From positions 245,396 through 309,395 of the forward strand of contig JADKJB010000032.1 of the NCBI GenBank assembly GCA_016722525.1: 64,000 nucleotides of DNA, given 5' to 3'. Of this stretch, positions 48,650-59,507 are shown piece by piece (the stretch's first letter is position 1; every line of letters begins with the position of its first letter). This stretch comes from Bacteroidota bacterium (GTDB taxonomy: Bacteria > Bacteroidota > Bacteroidia > AKYH767-A > OLB10). Made by a program: the position numbers and the translations under genes. The notes below the pieces were generated by a model. The model was not told the DNA's origin and ran no database searches. It was given only the letters and a program-made list of their open reading frames with translations.

Positions 48650-50041
48650 TTATAAGTGTATAACTTCTCCATAAGCGGCGGCAGCAGCTTCCATAATTGC
48701 TTCCGACATAGTAGGGTGGGGGTGCACAGATTTAATGATTTCATGCCCTGTTGATTCTAGTTTTCTGGCCACAACAACTTCTGCGATCAGTTCAGTCACA
48801 TTCATACCAATCATGTGCGCACCTAAAAATTCGCCATACTTTGCATCGAAAATCAATTTTACAAAACCCTCCTTAGCACCGGCAGCACTTGCTTTTCCGG
48901 ATGCTGAAAAAGGAAACTTCCCAACTTTAATTTCATAACCAGCTTCTTTAGCTCCTTTTTCAGTATATCCCACTGAAGCTATTTCAGGTGAACTATATGT
49001 ACAACCAGGAATATTATTGTAGTCCAGAGGTTCAGGGTGATGACCGGCAATTTTTTCGACACATAGAATGCCCTCTGCAGAAGCAACATGAGCTAATGCC
49101 TGACCCTTGACAATATCCCCAATGGCATATATTCCTGGTATGTTAGTTTGATAAAAATCATTTACAACAACTTTCCCTTTATCAGTAATTACTCCAACAT
49201 CTTCAAGACCTATTCCTTCAATATTTGGAGTGATTCCAACTGCAGAAAGTACAACATCCGCTTCAAGTGAAACCATTTCACCCTTTTTATTTTTAACACT
49301 TACTTTACAAACGGCACCTGAAGTATCCACTGCTTCAACTGTAGATTCAGTCATGATTTCGATACCTGATTTTTTAAATGATTTTAAAAGTTGTTTTGAA
49401 ATTTCTTCATCTTCAACCGGAACTATGTTGGGCATGAACTCAACAATAGTAACTTTAGTGCCCATTGAATTATAGAAATAAGCAAATTCCACACCTATAG
49501 CACCGGACCCAACCACAATCATCGATTTAGGTTGAGAAGGAAGGGTCATTGCTTCCCTGTAACCAAAAACTTTTTTACCATCTTGTTTAAGATTTGGAAG
49601 TTCTCTGGATCGGGCACCCGTAGCTAAAATTATATGTTTTCCTTCCACTACTGATTTTGTACCATCGGCGGCAGTTACTTCAATTTTTTTTCCATTCAAC
49701 AACTTGCCGGTTCCCATAAGCACATCTATCTTATTTTTCTTCAACAGGAATTGAACTCCTTTGCTCATGCCATCGGCAACTCCACGGCTGCGCTGAACCA
49801 CAGCACTAAAATCGTGCTTTGCTTCATTCACATTAATTCCATATTCTGCAGCATGATTGATATAATCAAATACCTGAGCGCTTTTTAAAAGTGCCTTGGT
49901 TGGGATACAACCCCAATTCAAACATACACCGCCAAGACTTTCCTTCTCAATGATGGCAGTCTTCATTCCTAATTGTGATGCCCTAATTGCTGCAACGTAT
50001 CCACCCGGTCCGCTTCCTAATACTAAAATATCGTAGTTCAT
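48650..50041 (-). CDS. lpdA: Dihydrolipoyl dehydrogenase (E3)
   Basis: 463 residues from MNYDILVLGSGPGGYVAAIRASQLG; the longer frame upstream overlaps the promoter. The redox disulfide is GGVCLNWGCIPTKALL, the NAD site VVGSGAIGVEFA, and the C-terminal active-site base lies in HPHPTMSEAIMEA. It re-oxidises lipoyl groups of 2-oxoacid dehydrogenase complexes such as those using the E2 at 7.6 kb, and perhaps the glycine cleavage system. Intact. Confidence 0.96.
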   Translation of the reverse strand: MNYDILVLGSGPGGYVAAIRASQLGMKTAIIEKESLGGVCLNWGCIPTKALLKSAQVFDYINHAAEYGINVNEAKHDFSAVVQRSRGVADGMSKGVQFLLKKNKIDVLMGTGKLLNGKKIEVTAADGTKSVVEGKHIILATGARSRELPNLKQDGKKVFGYREAMTLPSQPKSMIVVGSGAIGVEFAYFYNSMGTKVTIVEFMPNIVPVEDEEISKQLLKSFKKSGIEIMTESTVEAVDTSGAVCKVSVKNKKGEMVSLEADVVLSAVGITPNIEGIGLEDVGVITDKGKVVVNDFYQTNIPGIYAIGDIVKGQALAHVASAEGILCVEKIAGHHPEPLDYNNIPGCTYSSPEIASVGYTEKGAKEAGYEIKVGKFPFSASGKASAAGAKEGFVKLIFDAKYGEFLGAHMIGMNVTELIAEVVVARKLESTGHEIIKSVHPHPTMSEAIMEAAAAAYGEVIHL

Positions 50042-50066
50042 GTGCTTTATCTTTAATTTCGTGGTG

Positions 50067-50074
50067 CGAAGATA
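50067..50074 (-). promoter_or_regulatory. Candidate -7 box of lpdA
   Basis: On the minus strand TATCTTCG matches TAnnTTTG at seven of eight positions, 26 bp before the lpdA ATG. No clear -33 element. Confidence 0.35.
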
Positions 50075-50137
50075 AAGAATCTGGTAATAATCATAAGACA
50101 ACATTTTTAATCATAAATAATTAATAATCAAATTTAT

Positions 50138-51856
50138 ATGAAATATATTTTTAGCATTAATGAACCAAACGAAAGGTTTTTAGCTATCACCATGAAAATC
50201 GATATTGCAAAGAATACCGAATTTATTGAACTTCAATTGCCCTCCTGGAGGCCCGGGCGATACGAACTGGGCAATTTTGCAAAGAATATCAAGGCTTTTG
50301 AAGTGTTTGATTCAGAAGGTAATCCTGTAGTTTTTTCAAAAAGCGCTAAAGATTGTTGGCGATTAAAAAATGCCAATGGATTACTAACTGTAAAGTATAA
50401 ATATTTTGCTGCCCAGTTGGATGCAGGTGCCTGTTGGCTCGATCGGGATCAACTTTATGTGAACCCAATACATTGTTGTATGTATGTTGCAGGAAGAGAA
50501 AATGAAAGCTGCGAAGTAGTGCTTGAAATCCCTAACGATTGGAAAATTGCATCAGGACTTAAGCAATCAGAAAAAAACGTTTTGTATGCTGAAAATTATG
50601 AACAGTTGGTTGATTCTCCTTTCATAGCTTCTCCGAATTTGAATCATGCCAGTTATGTTTTAAATGGAGTTACATTTAATATTTGGATACAGGGAATATG
50701 TAATCCTGATTGGCCAAAAGTCATAAGCGATTTCGAAGAATTCACGAAGGTCCAACTGGAGACTATGAAGGAGTTTCCAGCCAAAGATTTTCATTTTTTG
50801 ATTCAAGTGCTTCCGTTTCCATTTTACCATGGGGTTGAGCATCTGAATTCAACTGTTTTAGCTATTGGGCCCGGTTACAATTTCATGAAACCTGATTTAT
50901 ATAACGACCTTATTGGAGTGGCTTCTCATGAATTGTTCCATTGTTGGAATGTAAAATCCATCCGCCCGATTGAAATGTTACCCTATAATTACACCCGGGA
51001 AAATTATTCTCAATCAGGTTTTATTTATGAAGGAGTGACCACTTATTACGGAGATTTATTTTTAGGTCGCTCAGGATTTTTCTCATTCCAGCAAATGCTT
51101 ACGGAATTTTCCGTGAGACTACAAAAACATGCGGATAATCCAGGTCGTTATAACTATTCAGTAACAGAATCGTCCTTTGATACATGGCTTGACGGATACG
51201 TTCCGGGAGTTCCTGGAAGAAAAGTATCCATTTATGATGAGGGATGTTTGATTGCTTTGCTATTGGATTTTATGATCCGCTCTTCAACACAATCGAAAAA
51301 ATCACTTGACCAGGTGATGCAACTGCTTTATTTTGATTTTGGTAAGAAAGGAAAAGGATATACGAGCACCGATTATAAGGAAATTGCAGAATTCGTGAGT
51401 GGCAGAAGTTTTGATACTTTTTTTGCTGAACATATTTTTAAAGCATCCTCTTTGATCTCCTTAATTGGTGAAGTTGTTTCATTAGCAGGAATCAAAATTG
51501 TTCAAACCCCCGCTGTAATTGCTCATGAAAAATTGTTGGGATTCAGGACCGATATTAAAGGTTTGGGTAACGTAGTTTCTGCTGTTTTTCCCGGTTCACC
51601 AGCTCATAAATCAGGGCTTTTGAAAGATGATGAAATTATTGCTGTGAATGGAACCAAAGTTGAAAGTAATTTGTTGGATCTGGTTAACTTCTCCAGTGAT
51701 GAAAAAATAGAGTTTACGCTATTCTCTAACCGCAAGTTGTGCTCTCTGAAAATGGAAAAAGATACCAATCAATATTATTGTAAATATTCCTTGGAATCAG
51801 AGTTGGAACTGACTGCATCTCAAGTTGAGTTCCGGCACCAATGGATCAAAAGATAA
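50138..51856 (+). CDS. M61-family metallopeptidase with PDZ domain
   Basis: 572 residues. The zinc motif SHELFHCWNVKSIRP (HExxH) with the downstream Glu in YEGVTTYYGDL is typical of M61 glycyl aminopeptidase-like proteins. The N-terminal beta domain (LQLPSWRPGRYELGNFAKNI) fits the family, and a C-terminal PDZ domain (GNVVSAVFPGSPAHKSGLLKDDEIIAVNG) lies near residues 475-545. No signal peptide is evident, so it is probably cytoplasmic. It starts 96 bp from lpdA on the opposite strand. Intact. Confidence 0.88.
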   Translation: MKYIFSINEPNERFLAITMKIDIAKNTEFIELQLPSWRPGRYELGNFAKNIKAFEVFDSEGNPVVFSKSAKDCWRLKNANGLLTVKYKYFAAQLDAGACWLDRDQLYVNPIHCCMYVAGRENESCEVVLEIPNDWKIASGLKQSEKNVLYAENYEQLVDSPFIASPNLNHASYVLNGVTFNIWIQGICNPDWPKVISDFEEFTKVQLETMKEFPAKDFHFLIQVLPFPFYHGVEHLNSTVLAIGPGYNFMKPDLYNDLIGVASHELFHCWNVKSIRPIEMLPYNYTRENYSQSGFIYEGVTTYYGDLFLGRSGFFSFQQMLTEFSVRLQKHADNPGRYNYSVTESSFDTWLDGYVPGVPGRKVSIYDEGCLIALLLDFMIRSSTQSKKSLDQVMQLLYFDFGKKGKGYTSTDYKEIAEFVSGRSFDTFFAEHIFKASSLISLIGEVVSLAGIKIVQTPAVIAHEKLLGFRTDIKGLGNVVSAVFPGSPAHKSGLLKDDEIIAVNGTKVESNLLDLVNFSSDEKIEFTLFSNRKLCSLKMEKDTNQYYCKYSLESELELTASQVEFRHQWIKR

Positions 51857-52077
51857 TTTAGGATTAAACATGCTGTAATTATTTTGAATAGAGTATTGGG
51901 TTAACTTTACAATTTAACATCACGATATAATGAAACTGATATTTTATGAAAAATCCCTTCTTTGTAGTACTATTGAATGGAAAAGATTTTCTTAGTTTTG
52001 AGATTCCTGATAGCAGGTGTTATAAGTTTAGAATTTGTTTATAAAATTATCAAATTTTGAAGTAATGTTAAATTCAC

Positions 52078-52977
52078 ATGCCTCTTTCTAAAAATTCATC
52101 TTTTATCCTATTGTTTATCGGTTTAATAGCACAAAGTTTACCCGTGAAATCTCAATTCGAAATTCAAGGCCACAGAGGTTGCAGAGGGATTTTTCCTGAA
52201 AACACCATTCCGGCATTTTTGAAAGCAGTGGATTTAGGCGTAACCACCTTAGAGATGGACGTGGTTATTACGTCCGATAAAAGGGTTTTGGTCTCACATG
52301 ATCCTTTTATGGCGCACGAAATTTGTTTAAACAGATTAGGAAATGAGATCAAGGAATCGGAAGAAAAAACTTTAAACATCTACCAAATGACAGCCGCTGA
52401 AGCCATGTCATTTGATTGTGGTTCTAAATTTCATCCCAGATTCAGCAGTCAACAAAAACTTGTAGCTCATAAACCTTTGCTGAGTGATGTTATTTCCACT
52501 GTTGAAACATATATTTTAAAACACAATTTACCTCCTGTTTTTTATAATATTGAAACTAAATGTACCCCTTCAGGAGATGGCATTTTTCATCCAGTTCCTG
52601 AAGTATTTGCTGATTTACTTTTCCAGGTAGTTGATTCTGCCAAAATAGCTGATAGAACCTACATTCAATCTTTTGATGTTAGAACATTACAGCACTTGAA
52701 AAAATTCGGAAAAAAAGTGAAACTGGTGTTGCTGGTTGAGAATACAAAAGGAGTGGAACAAAATATGGAAAAGCTGGGATTTTTGCCTGATGTTTATAGC
52801 CCTTATTTCAAGCTTTTAAAGAAAAAGGATGTTCAAGAGCTTCACAACAAAAATATCAAAGTTATTCCATGGACTGTAAATAATTTAAAAGATATGCACT
52901 CACTTATTCGAAAAGGAGTTGATGGTATTATTACCGATTATCCCGATCGTCTAATTGAAATAGTGAATAGAAAATAA
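52078..52977 (+). CDS. Secreted glycerophosphodiester phosphodiesterase
   Basis: 299 residues. A signal-peptide-like start (FILLFIGLIAQSLPVKS) precedes the GDPD TIM barrel: catalytic His in IQGHRGCRGIFPENTIPAF, metal ligands in TTLEMDVVITSDKRVLVSHDP, FYNIETKC and VIPWTVNN. It hydrolyses glycerophosphodiesters to glycerol-3-phosphate and alcohol, probably in the periplasm. Only 1 bp separates its stop from that of convergent ridA. Intact. Confidence 0.9.
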   Translation: MPLSKNSSFILLFIGLIAQSLPVKSQFEIQGHRGCRGIFPENTIPAFLKAVDLGVTTLEMDVVITSDKRVLVSHDPFMAHEICLNRLGNEIKESEEKTLNIYQMTAAEAMSFDCGSKFHPRFSSQQKLVAHKPLLSDVISTVETYILKHNLPPVFYNIETKCTPSGDGIFHPVPEVFADLLFQVVDSAKIADRTYIQSFDVRTLQHLKKFGKKVKLVLLVENTKGVEQNMEKLGFLPDVYSPYFKLLKKKDVQELHNKNIKVIPWTVNNLKDMHSLIRKGVDGIITDYPDRLIEIVNRK

Positions 52978-52978
52978 T

Positions 52979-53359
52979 TTATTTTTTTACAGCTGTTACA
53001 GAAATTTCTACGTTAGCTTCTTTGGGTAAACGTGCTACTTCCACTGTCTCTCTGGCAGGAAAATCACCTGAAAAATAGGAACCATAAACCTCATTAACAA
53101 GCGTAAAATTGGAGATGTTCTTTAAAAAAATTGAAGTCTTAACAACATTACTAAAGGACATACCGGCTTCTTCTAAAATGGCCTTTATATTTTGCATAAC
53201 CTGATGAGCCTCCTCGGTGATGGAAGCCTGTGACATTTTCCCGCTTTCCGGTATTAAGGCAATTTGACCGGATACATACAAGGTGTTGTCGGCAAGCACA
53301 GCCTGACTGTAAGGTCCAATTGGTGCTGGTGCTAATGCTGTGTTTATAATTATTTTCAT
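52979..53359 (-). CDS. ridA: RidA-family enamine/imine deaminase
   Basis: 126 residues (MKIIINTALAPAPIGPYSQAVLADNTLYVSGQIALIPESG). The catalytic Arg lies in FPARETVEVARLPKEANVEISVTAVKK. It hydrolyses reactive 2-aminoacrylate and related enamines released by PLP enzymes. Full length and intact. Confidence 0.93.
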   Translation of the reverse strand: MKIIINTALAPAPIGPYSQAVLADNTLYVSGQIALIPESGKMSQASITEEAHQVMQNIKAILEEAGMSFSNVVKTSIFLKNISNFTLVNEVYGSYFSGDFPARETVEVARLPKEANVEISVTAVKK

Positions 53360-53462
53360 GTTTTATTGATTTTTGTGTGCCATGCAAATATATAATCTTC
53401 AGGCATAAGTTTAGTGTTCAAATGAAGATTCGCATCATTATGCAGTAGCCCTAAAGTTTGCG

Positions 53463-53470
53463 TATCTTTG
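53463..53470 (+). promoter_or_regulatory. -7 box of rnpB
   Basis: TATCTTTG is an exact match to TAnnTTTG and ends 10 bp before the predicted RNA 5' end, as expected for a promoter. No good -33 TTTG is seen. Confidence 0.6.
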
Positions 53471-53480
53471 TTTCAAATAA

Positions 53481-53940
53481 AAACAAGCCGTTCTATCGCT
53501 CTCTGTTCGTGACAGGGGGAGGAAAGTCCGGACAACATAGAGCGCCACACTTCCTAACGGGAAGGTCTTTGGTAAGTAATTGCCGGGGAACAGATAGTGC
53601 CACAGAAAACTATACCGCCCACTGGCTAAACTCAAGGAATCGCATCATTTAGCAAACCAATAAAATTGGAACTTGTTTGAATGGCTTTCTGGAGTTTGGC
53701 TAAGGGTAAGGGTGAAAATGTGAGGTAAGAGCTCACAATAAGTGCTGGCGACAGTCTTATGGGTAAACCTTGTGGGTTGAAAGGCCATGTATACGGATTT
53801 ATAAATCTTCGTGATTTATGAAAGAGCTGCTCGCTCCATTCCGCGGGTAGGCCGCTCGAGGCAATCAGTGATGGTTGTCCCAGATAAATGATAGAATCCC
53901 GACGTAAGTCGGGAACAGAATCCGGCTTACAGGCTTGTTT
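53481..53940 (+). ncRNA. rnpB: RNase P RNA, bacterial type A
   Basis: The P1 helix is formed by AAACAAGCC (53481-53489) and GGCTTGTTT (53932-53940), which, together with the T-run after it, can act as terminator. Conserved region I, GAGGAAAGTCCGGACA, is at about 53519-53534, and the 3' universal block ACAGAATCCGGCTTACAGGC lies just before the 3' end. Central elements AAGGGTGAAAATGTG and CCGCGGGTAGGCCGCTCGAG fit the family. The length, about 460 nt, is on the large side but normal for Bacteroidota. It processes 5' ends of tRNA precursors. Open frames overlapping it are spurious. Confidence 0.95.
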
Positions 53941-54081
53941 TTATTTTTTTTACTTATATCAATATTAGTTTTATGCTTGGTGTCGGCATGTAATTATGAA
54001 CTTTCACGGTAAAGAATTTGAAAAATCAATTACCATAGGCTACTTTAGTGCCCGTATCTTTTTGAAAAAGATTTAAATTTC

Positions 54082-56129
54082 ATGCGTAGATTCCTGATTT
54101 ATTTATCCAACAGTCACGAAGTAATTCTTAAATCAGTAATAATACTGATTGCTGTTATTGCTATTGCAGCACTTTTGCCTCACAAAGTAAGATATAAATT
54201 TGATTTTCAAAAGGGAAAAGCCTGGAATAATGATGAACTTATTTCCCCTTATGATTTTGCAGTATTAAAGGATGCCGACTCTTTAAATGCTGAAATTGTA
54301 GCAGTAAAACAAAATATATTTCCTCATTTTCAACTCGACACAATTGTTTTGACAAATGCTGTCGCTGCTTTAAAACAAAGGGTTGATGACGATTCCATAT
54401 CCTTAGAACAAAGAGCAGAACTCTTTAATGCCGGAAAAATTATTCTCAATGAAGTCTACGGTAAAGGTATCATTCGTTTATCGGAAAGGGAGCAACCTGG
54501 CCCAAATGGTCGAATGGTACTGATCATTGGAAAATTGGCATTGCACAAAGGACTTGGTGACTTTTATGAACCATCAGCAGCATATGCCTATATCAGAAAA
54601 AGAGCATCTTCTTTTGTAAACGTAGGACCGGAGAGACTTGTAAACCTATTGAGCAATAGCGTATCTCCGAATATTTTTTATGATAAGAAATTAACTGAAA
54701 CAATTATTTCTCAAAGGCTGACCGAAATTTCTTCAACTCGAGGGATGATAAGAAAAGGAGAAACCATTATTTCCAGAGGAGAGGTTGTTAATTCAGAGAA
54801 ATTTCTGGTTCTTGAATCTTTGAAAAAAATACTGAATCATCAGTTCCCGATAAACAAACTACCCGTGAAATTTATTGGGGACAATTACTGATCATTGCTA
54901 TTTCACTCTCTGTTTTACTGATATTTCTCGGCGTATTACGGAAAGATATTTTTACAGATAATCGGAAGCTATTACTCATTTTTGTACTTATGGTGCTGAT
55001 GATTGGAGCGTATACCGGAGTTATGAAAATGACTGCTTTAAGCACTTATGTTGTTCCAATGTGCATTCTGCCAATTGTGATGAGGGTGTTTTTTGATGCC
55101 CGATTAGCGCTTTTTACGCATGTTATAACCGTTTTAATTTTGGGTTCCGTTGCACCCAATGGATATGAATTTGTTTTTATGCAGATCATTGCCGGCATGG
55201 TCACAATTTTTAGTGTAACACATCTCCGTAAAAGAGCCCAGTTATTTATCTCAGCAGGAATGATATTTATTTCCTATTTAATCTGTTACATTGCTCTTTC
55301 TGTGATTCATGAAGGGAGTATATCTGAAGTGAATCAAACTAACCTGATTTGGCTGATCGGAAATGTACTTCTCACCTTAGTGTCTTATCCGTTGATTTAT
55401 ATCTTTGAAAAGCTTTTCGGATTAACTTCCGATGTTTCACTCATGGAATTATCGGACACTAATTCACCTTTATTGCGTGAACTTTCTATTAAAGCTCCTG
55501 GAACATTTCAACATTCCATGCAAGTAGCTAACCTGGCCGAAGCTGCAATTTTTAAAATTGGTGGTAATTCACTGCTCATCCGGGTTGGAGCTTTATACCA
55601 TGATGTTGGGAAGATGGAGATGCCAATGTATTTTATCGAAAATCAAACAACAGGCGTAAATCCTCATGATGAACTTTCGTTTGAAGAGAGTGCATCAATC
55701 ATAATTGGTCATGTGATTAAAGGTATTGAGAAAGCCCGTAAAAATAAGTTGCCCGATTTGATTATTGATTTTATAAGAACACACCATGGCACTACTATGG
55801 TCCAGTATTTTTATCAATCGTTTCTAAAAAATTATCCTGAACAAATTGTTGATGAAGATGATTTCCGCTATCCCGGACCACTTCCTTTCTCTAAAGAAAC
55901 CGCTGTATTGATGATGGCCGATTCTGTTGAAGCATCTTCTAGAAGTCTGAGTAATCCTAATTTTGAATCAATCAATAAGCTCGTTGATTCAATAATTGAC
56001 AGGCAAATTGAACAACAACAGTTTATTAATTGTGATATAACTTTTAAAGATATTTCATCCGCAAAGAAAATTTTTAAGAAAATGCTGATGAGTATTTATC
56101 ATGTGAGAGTAGAATATCCGAAAGCCTGA
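54082..56129 (+). CDS. PgpH-like 7TM-HD phosphodiesterase, one frameshift
   Basis: About 682 residues after repair. An N-terminal TM segment is followed by an extracytoplasmic 7TMR-HDED domain to about residue 260 (MIRKGETIISRGEVVNSEKF), seven membrane helices, then a cytoplasmic HD domain: SIKAPGTFQHSMQVANLAEAA, VGALYHDVGKMEMPMYFIENQ (HD pair) and RTHHGTTMVQYFY. Studied relatives hydrolyse c-di-AMP. One C is missing near 54850; restored, it reads PDKQTTREIYWGQLLIIAISLSVLL. The likely role is control of c-di-AMP, cell-wall and osmotic homeostasis. Confidence 0.9.
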
Positions 56130-56402
56130 TCAGCTGATTAGGATAATTGGATAATTTCTTATCTCATAAATTAGAAAAAATGACTGAATGACATTTTTTG
56201 ATTGAACTTGTCTGTTTGGGCAACTTTTACGATAATTTACTGATGGGCTTTTTGTGACTGTTTTCCATATTTTTATGAAATTAGTGAAGGTATTTTTTGA
56301 TACAAATTACATTCATTGCTTCAGATTTACACTATATGTGTGATTTTTATCACATTCGTTTCAAACCAGCGTAATTACCTTTACTCGCTAAATGTAAATT
56401 GC

Positions 56403-58133
56403 ATGAAAACACGTTTCCTCATTTTATTGCTGTTAACCGGAACACTAGCAAAAGCTCAAAATTTGTTATTAATCCCTGATACTTTAAACGGACCGGTATT
56501 TAATCTGAATATTGCTGCCGGAACGAGGGGTTTTTATCCGGGATTTACCACTAACACCTTGGGTGTAAACGGTGATTACCTTGGACCTACTCTGATGGTT
56601 CGTAATGGCGATTTCGTAACTATGAATGTAACCAACAGCATTTCCGATACCACCACCTTGCATTGGCATGGTTTGCATGTTCCTGCCCAGGCCGATGGCG
56701 GACCACATATTACAATTTTGCCCGGTACAACATGGTCTCCATCTTTTCAAATCAAAGACAAGGCAGCTTTGTACTGGTACCATCCCCATCTTCACATGAA
56801 AACAGCAGAACATGTCACCAAAGGAGTTGCAGGATTGATTTATGTAAGAGATAACGAAGAGGATTCCCTTGCCTTGCCAAGAACCTATGGTATAGATGAT
56901 ATTCCGCTGGTAGTTCAAACAAGAGCGTTCAATGCAGCCAAACAATTTGAAGTTGTGTCAGCATTGGATACAGCAGTTTTGGTAAATGGTACTCTTAATG
57001 CATATGTTGGTTTGCCTGCACAAGTCATCAGACTTCGATTATTAAATGCTGCTACAGAGAGAGCTATTAATTTTGGTTTTTCCAATAATCAGAATTTTTA
57101 TCAGATTGGTTCGGACGGAGGATTACTTAGTGCTCCGGTTTCATTGAACAGGTTGATGCTTGTACCCGGTGAAAGAGCCGAAATACTGGTTGATCTTTCT
57201 GCATTAAATGGGCAAACAATTTATCTGATGAGTTATGCATCTCAAATCGCCTCAGGAATTTATGGTGCAACAAATACTCAGGCAATGGGTCCGAATATCA
57301 TCACAGGATATACATCAAATCCTTTAAACGGATCTAATTTTAATTTGCTTCAAATAAATGTGATTGCGCAAACTCCCGGCGCAATTTCTGCAATTCCTGC
57401 CGCACTTGCCAATGTTCAGCCAATACCTGCTTCTTCAGCTAATAAGACAAGGGATTTTATGTTCTCGCCTTTGGTGATGGGACCTACTAGCAGTCTCATA
57501 GGTCCTTTTGTGATTAATATGATGAGTTTTGACATGATGATGATTAATGATACCGTAAAACTCAATGATACCGAAATATGGCAGCTCACGAACCAGTCGA
57601 GAATTTCACATCCTTTCCATATGCATGATGTTCATTTTTACATATTGGATATCAATGGCGTTCCGCCTTCTCCCGGAATGAGTGGGAGAAAGGACGTGGT
57701 TTTGGTTCCGCCACAAATGGGTACGGTGAGATTTATTGCAAAATTTGAAGATTATGCAGATCCGGTATTTCCATATATGTACCATTGTCACATGTTAACT
57801 CATGAAGATGATGGAATGATGGGCCAGTTTATTGTAGTTGACAGCACAACTGGTGTAAATGAATTAGCCTCAAGTTTAGATCAGAACTTCAGCATTTTTC
57901 CTAATCCGGTTTTCTCACGAAAATTAAATATCAAATGGAATGGTGCCGCAATAAAATATGGATCATTTGCTGTTATTGATATGAAAGGCCAGGAAGTTTT
58001 CCTGAAATTTGTTGATATAACCCAGGGAAAAGAAAAGCAGATTGATATTGGTAATATTGCCGCTGGTATTTACACAATCCGATTGAAGACCCCATCGGGA
58101 TATTATTATCAGAAATTGATTGTGATGGATTGA
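56403..58133 (+). CDS. Multicopper oxidase with T9SS sorting domain
   Basis: 576 residues from ATG at 56403 (MKTRFLILLLLTGTLAKAQ signal peptide). Copper motifs are complete: LHWHGLH, WYHPHLHMKT, HPFHMHDVHF and HCHMLTHEDDGMM, supplying type 1, 2 and 3 sites. The C-terminal NFSIFPNPVFSRKLNI...KGQEVF...IAAGIYTIRLKTP is a T9SS type A sorting signal. It probably oxidises Cu(I), Fe(II), Mn(II) or phenols at the cell surface; the substrate cannot be read. Met-rich stretches (INMMSFDMMMINDT) near the type 1 site may help copper binding. Intact. Confidence 0.93.
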   Translation: MKTRFLILLLLTGTLAKAQNLLLIPDTLNGPVFNLNIAAGTRGFYPGFTTNTLGVNGDYLGPTLMVRNGDFVTMNVTNSISDTTTLHWHGLHVPAQADGGPHITILPGTTWSPSFQIKDKAALYWYHPHLHMKTAEHVTKGVAGLIYVRDNEEDSLALPRTYGIDDIPLVVQTRAFNAAKQFEVVSALDTAVLVNGTLNAYVGLPAQVIRLRLLNAATERAINFGFSNNQNFYQIGSDGGLLSAPVSLNRLMLVPGERAEILVDLSALNGQTIYLMSYASQIASGIYGATNTQAMGPNIITGYTSNPLNGSNFNLLQINVIAQTPGAISAIPAALANVQPIPASSANKTRDFMFSPLVMGPTSSLIGPFVINMMSFDMMMINDTVKLNDTEIWQLTNQSRISHPFHMHDVHFYILDINGVPPSPGMSGRKDVVLVPPQMGTVRFIAKFEDYADPVFPYMYHCHMLTHEDDGMMGQFIVVDSTTGVNELASSLDQNFSIFPNPVFSRKLNIKWNGAAIKYGSFAVIDMKGQEVFLKFVDITQGKEKQIDIGNIAAGIYTIRLKTPSGYYYQKLIVMD

Positions 58134-58159
58134 AACTGAAGATTTCTTTAGCTCATATG

Positions 58160-58186
58160 AGGATGGTTTAAGAATGAAACCATCCT
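58160..58186. terminator. Bidirectional hairpin between convergent genes
   Basis: AGGATGGTTT, a 7-nt loop, AAACCATCCT: a perfect 10-bp stem between the multicopper oxidase and the oppC stop. Neither side has a long T-run, so termination strength is uncertain. Confidence 0.6.
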
Positions 58187-58205
58187 TGATGAAATGCTAT
58201 TTTCT

Positions 58206-59507
58206 CAACTTGGGTCCATGGCATCCCTTAACGCTTCCCCAATAAGGTTATAAGCAGTTACCGTTATAAAAATAGCCATTCCGGGAAATACCACCAACCA
58301 CCAAGCCGAGAAGTTTTCTTTGCCAGCAGCTAAAAGGAACCCCAGGTGACTATATCCTGAGGAACACCAATACCTAAAAAAGAAAGTCCCGATTCTATTA
58401 AAATAGCCGATGCAATTCCAAAGGATATAGCTATCAATGCCGGGGCAATGGCATTTGGCAAGGCATGCAAAAATACAATTCTCATTGTTGAAAAACCCAT
58501 GGAGGTGACCGATTGAATATATTCAAGATTTCTGATTCGAAGCATTTCTGCACGTGTAAACCGGGCTATTTCTGTCCAGGATGTGAATCCAATAACAAAA
58601 ATCAGGTTGATTATAGAAGGCTTTGAAATGGATGCAATTGAAATAATTAGTATCAGTCGGGGGAGTGAGGTGAGAATTTCGATGAGCCTTGAAATTATTG
58701 AATCGACAGGAAGAAAAAGTTCTTTTCGAAAAAAGGAGTTAAAATTGAGTAATCGGCTCAATTGGAGTATTGCAATTAAGATTGAAAAAAAATCAGTATT
58801 GAAATTGAGAATTGAAATATAAAAGTAAAAGCAGATGCTTTCAAAGCATCTGCCAGATGAAATAAACGCATCTCAAAAGCATAAAACCATGCAGGAATCA
58901 ATCCAACTATTAGCAGAGCTATTTTCCCTCTGTTAATTTTTAGTTGATGATCTCCAAAGAAACCCGCTAAAGACCCAAGGAATAATCCTATCAATCCGGC
59001 AATAGTCATTGAAAATACTCCAACAGTAAGTGATACTCTTGTTCCATGAATCAGACCTGAAAACAAATCTTCTCCTCTTTTACCCGTTCCAAGTAAATGT
59101 CTTTCCCATCCATTCAAACTTATGATTTGACCAGCACTGTCACTTTTACTTTGTTCGTCGAAAGGTCCCGTATAATCTGAGTTTTCGAGATCGGATTTAT
59201 TAGGTGCATAGGGCACTAAGGGCATAATCACTGTTGCTCCTGTTAAGTTTTTCAAATTTGGGTCAGTGAATACAATCCGCTCATTTGAACTGGTTTTAAT
59301 ATCCACGAAAGTGTTATCAGTTAAAACCGGAAAGAAAACGTGGCCTTTATAAGAAAAAAAAAGTGGTCTGTCATTCGCAATTATGGGAGCAAGCAATGCA
59401 ATTATTGCCAGTGTAAGGATGAAGCCCAATGAAAATCTTACAATCCTTTTTCTTTTTAGAATTTGCCATGTGCTATAGGGCATTCTTTCAATTGGCTTGG
59501 GCATCAT
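58206..59507 (-). CDS. Oligopeptide ABC transporter permease OppC/DppC-like, two frameshifts
   Basis: About 434 residues. The N-terminus MMPKPIERMPYSTWQILKRKR is followed by TM1 and a long periplasmic insertion of about 100 residues (LTGATVIMPLVPYAPNKSDLENSDYTG). Then comes the membrane core with LLGTGKRGEDLFSGLIHGTRVSLTVG and the permease EAA-type loop SWTEIARFTRAEMLRIRNLEYIQSVTSMGFS. The C-terminus FPGMAIFITVTAYNLIGEALRDAMDPS ends at 58206. Two single-base losses, in a T-run near 58785 and a C-run near 58340, split the frame. The start overlaps the oppB stop by 1 bp (TAATG). No ATPases follow. Confidence 0.86.

Noticed and set aside
53458..53652. Short open frames on both strands at the rnpB locus
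   Set aside because: They lie inside the RNase P RNA, whose conserved blocks explain the sequence.
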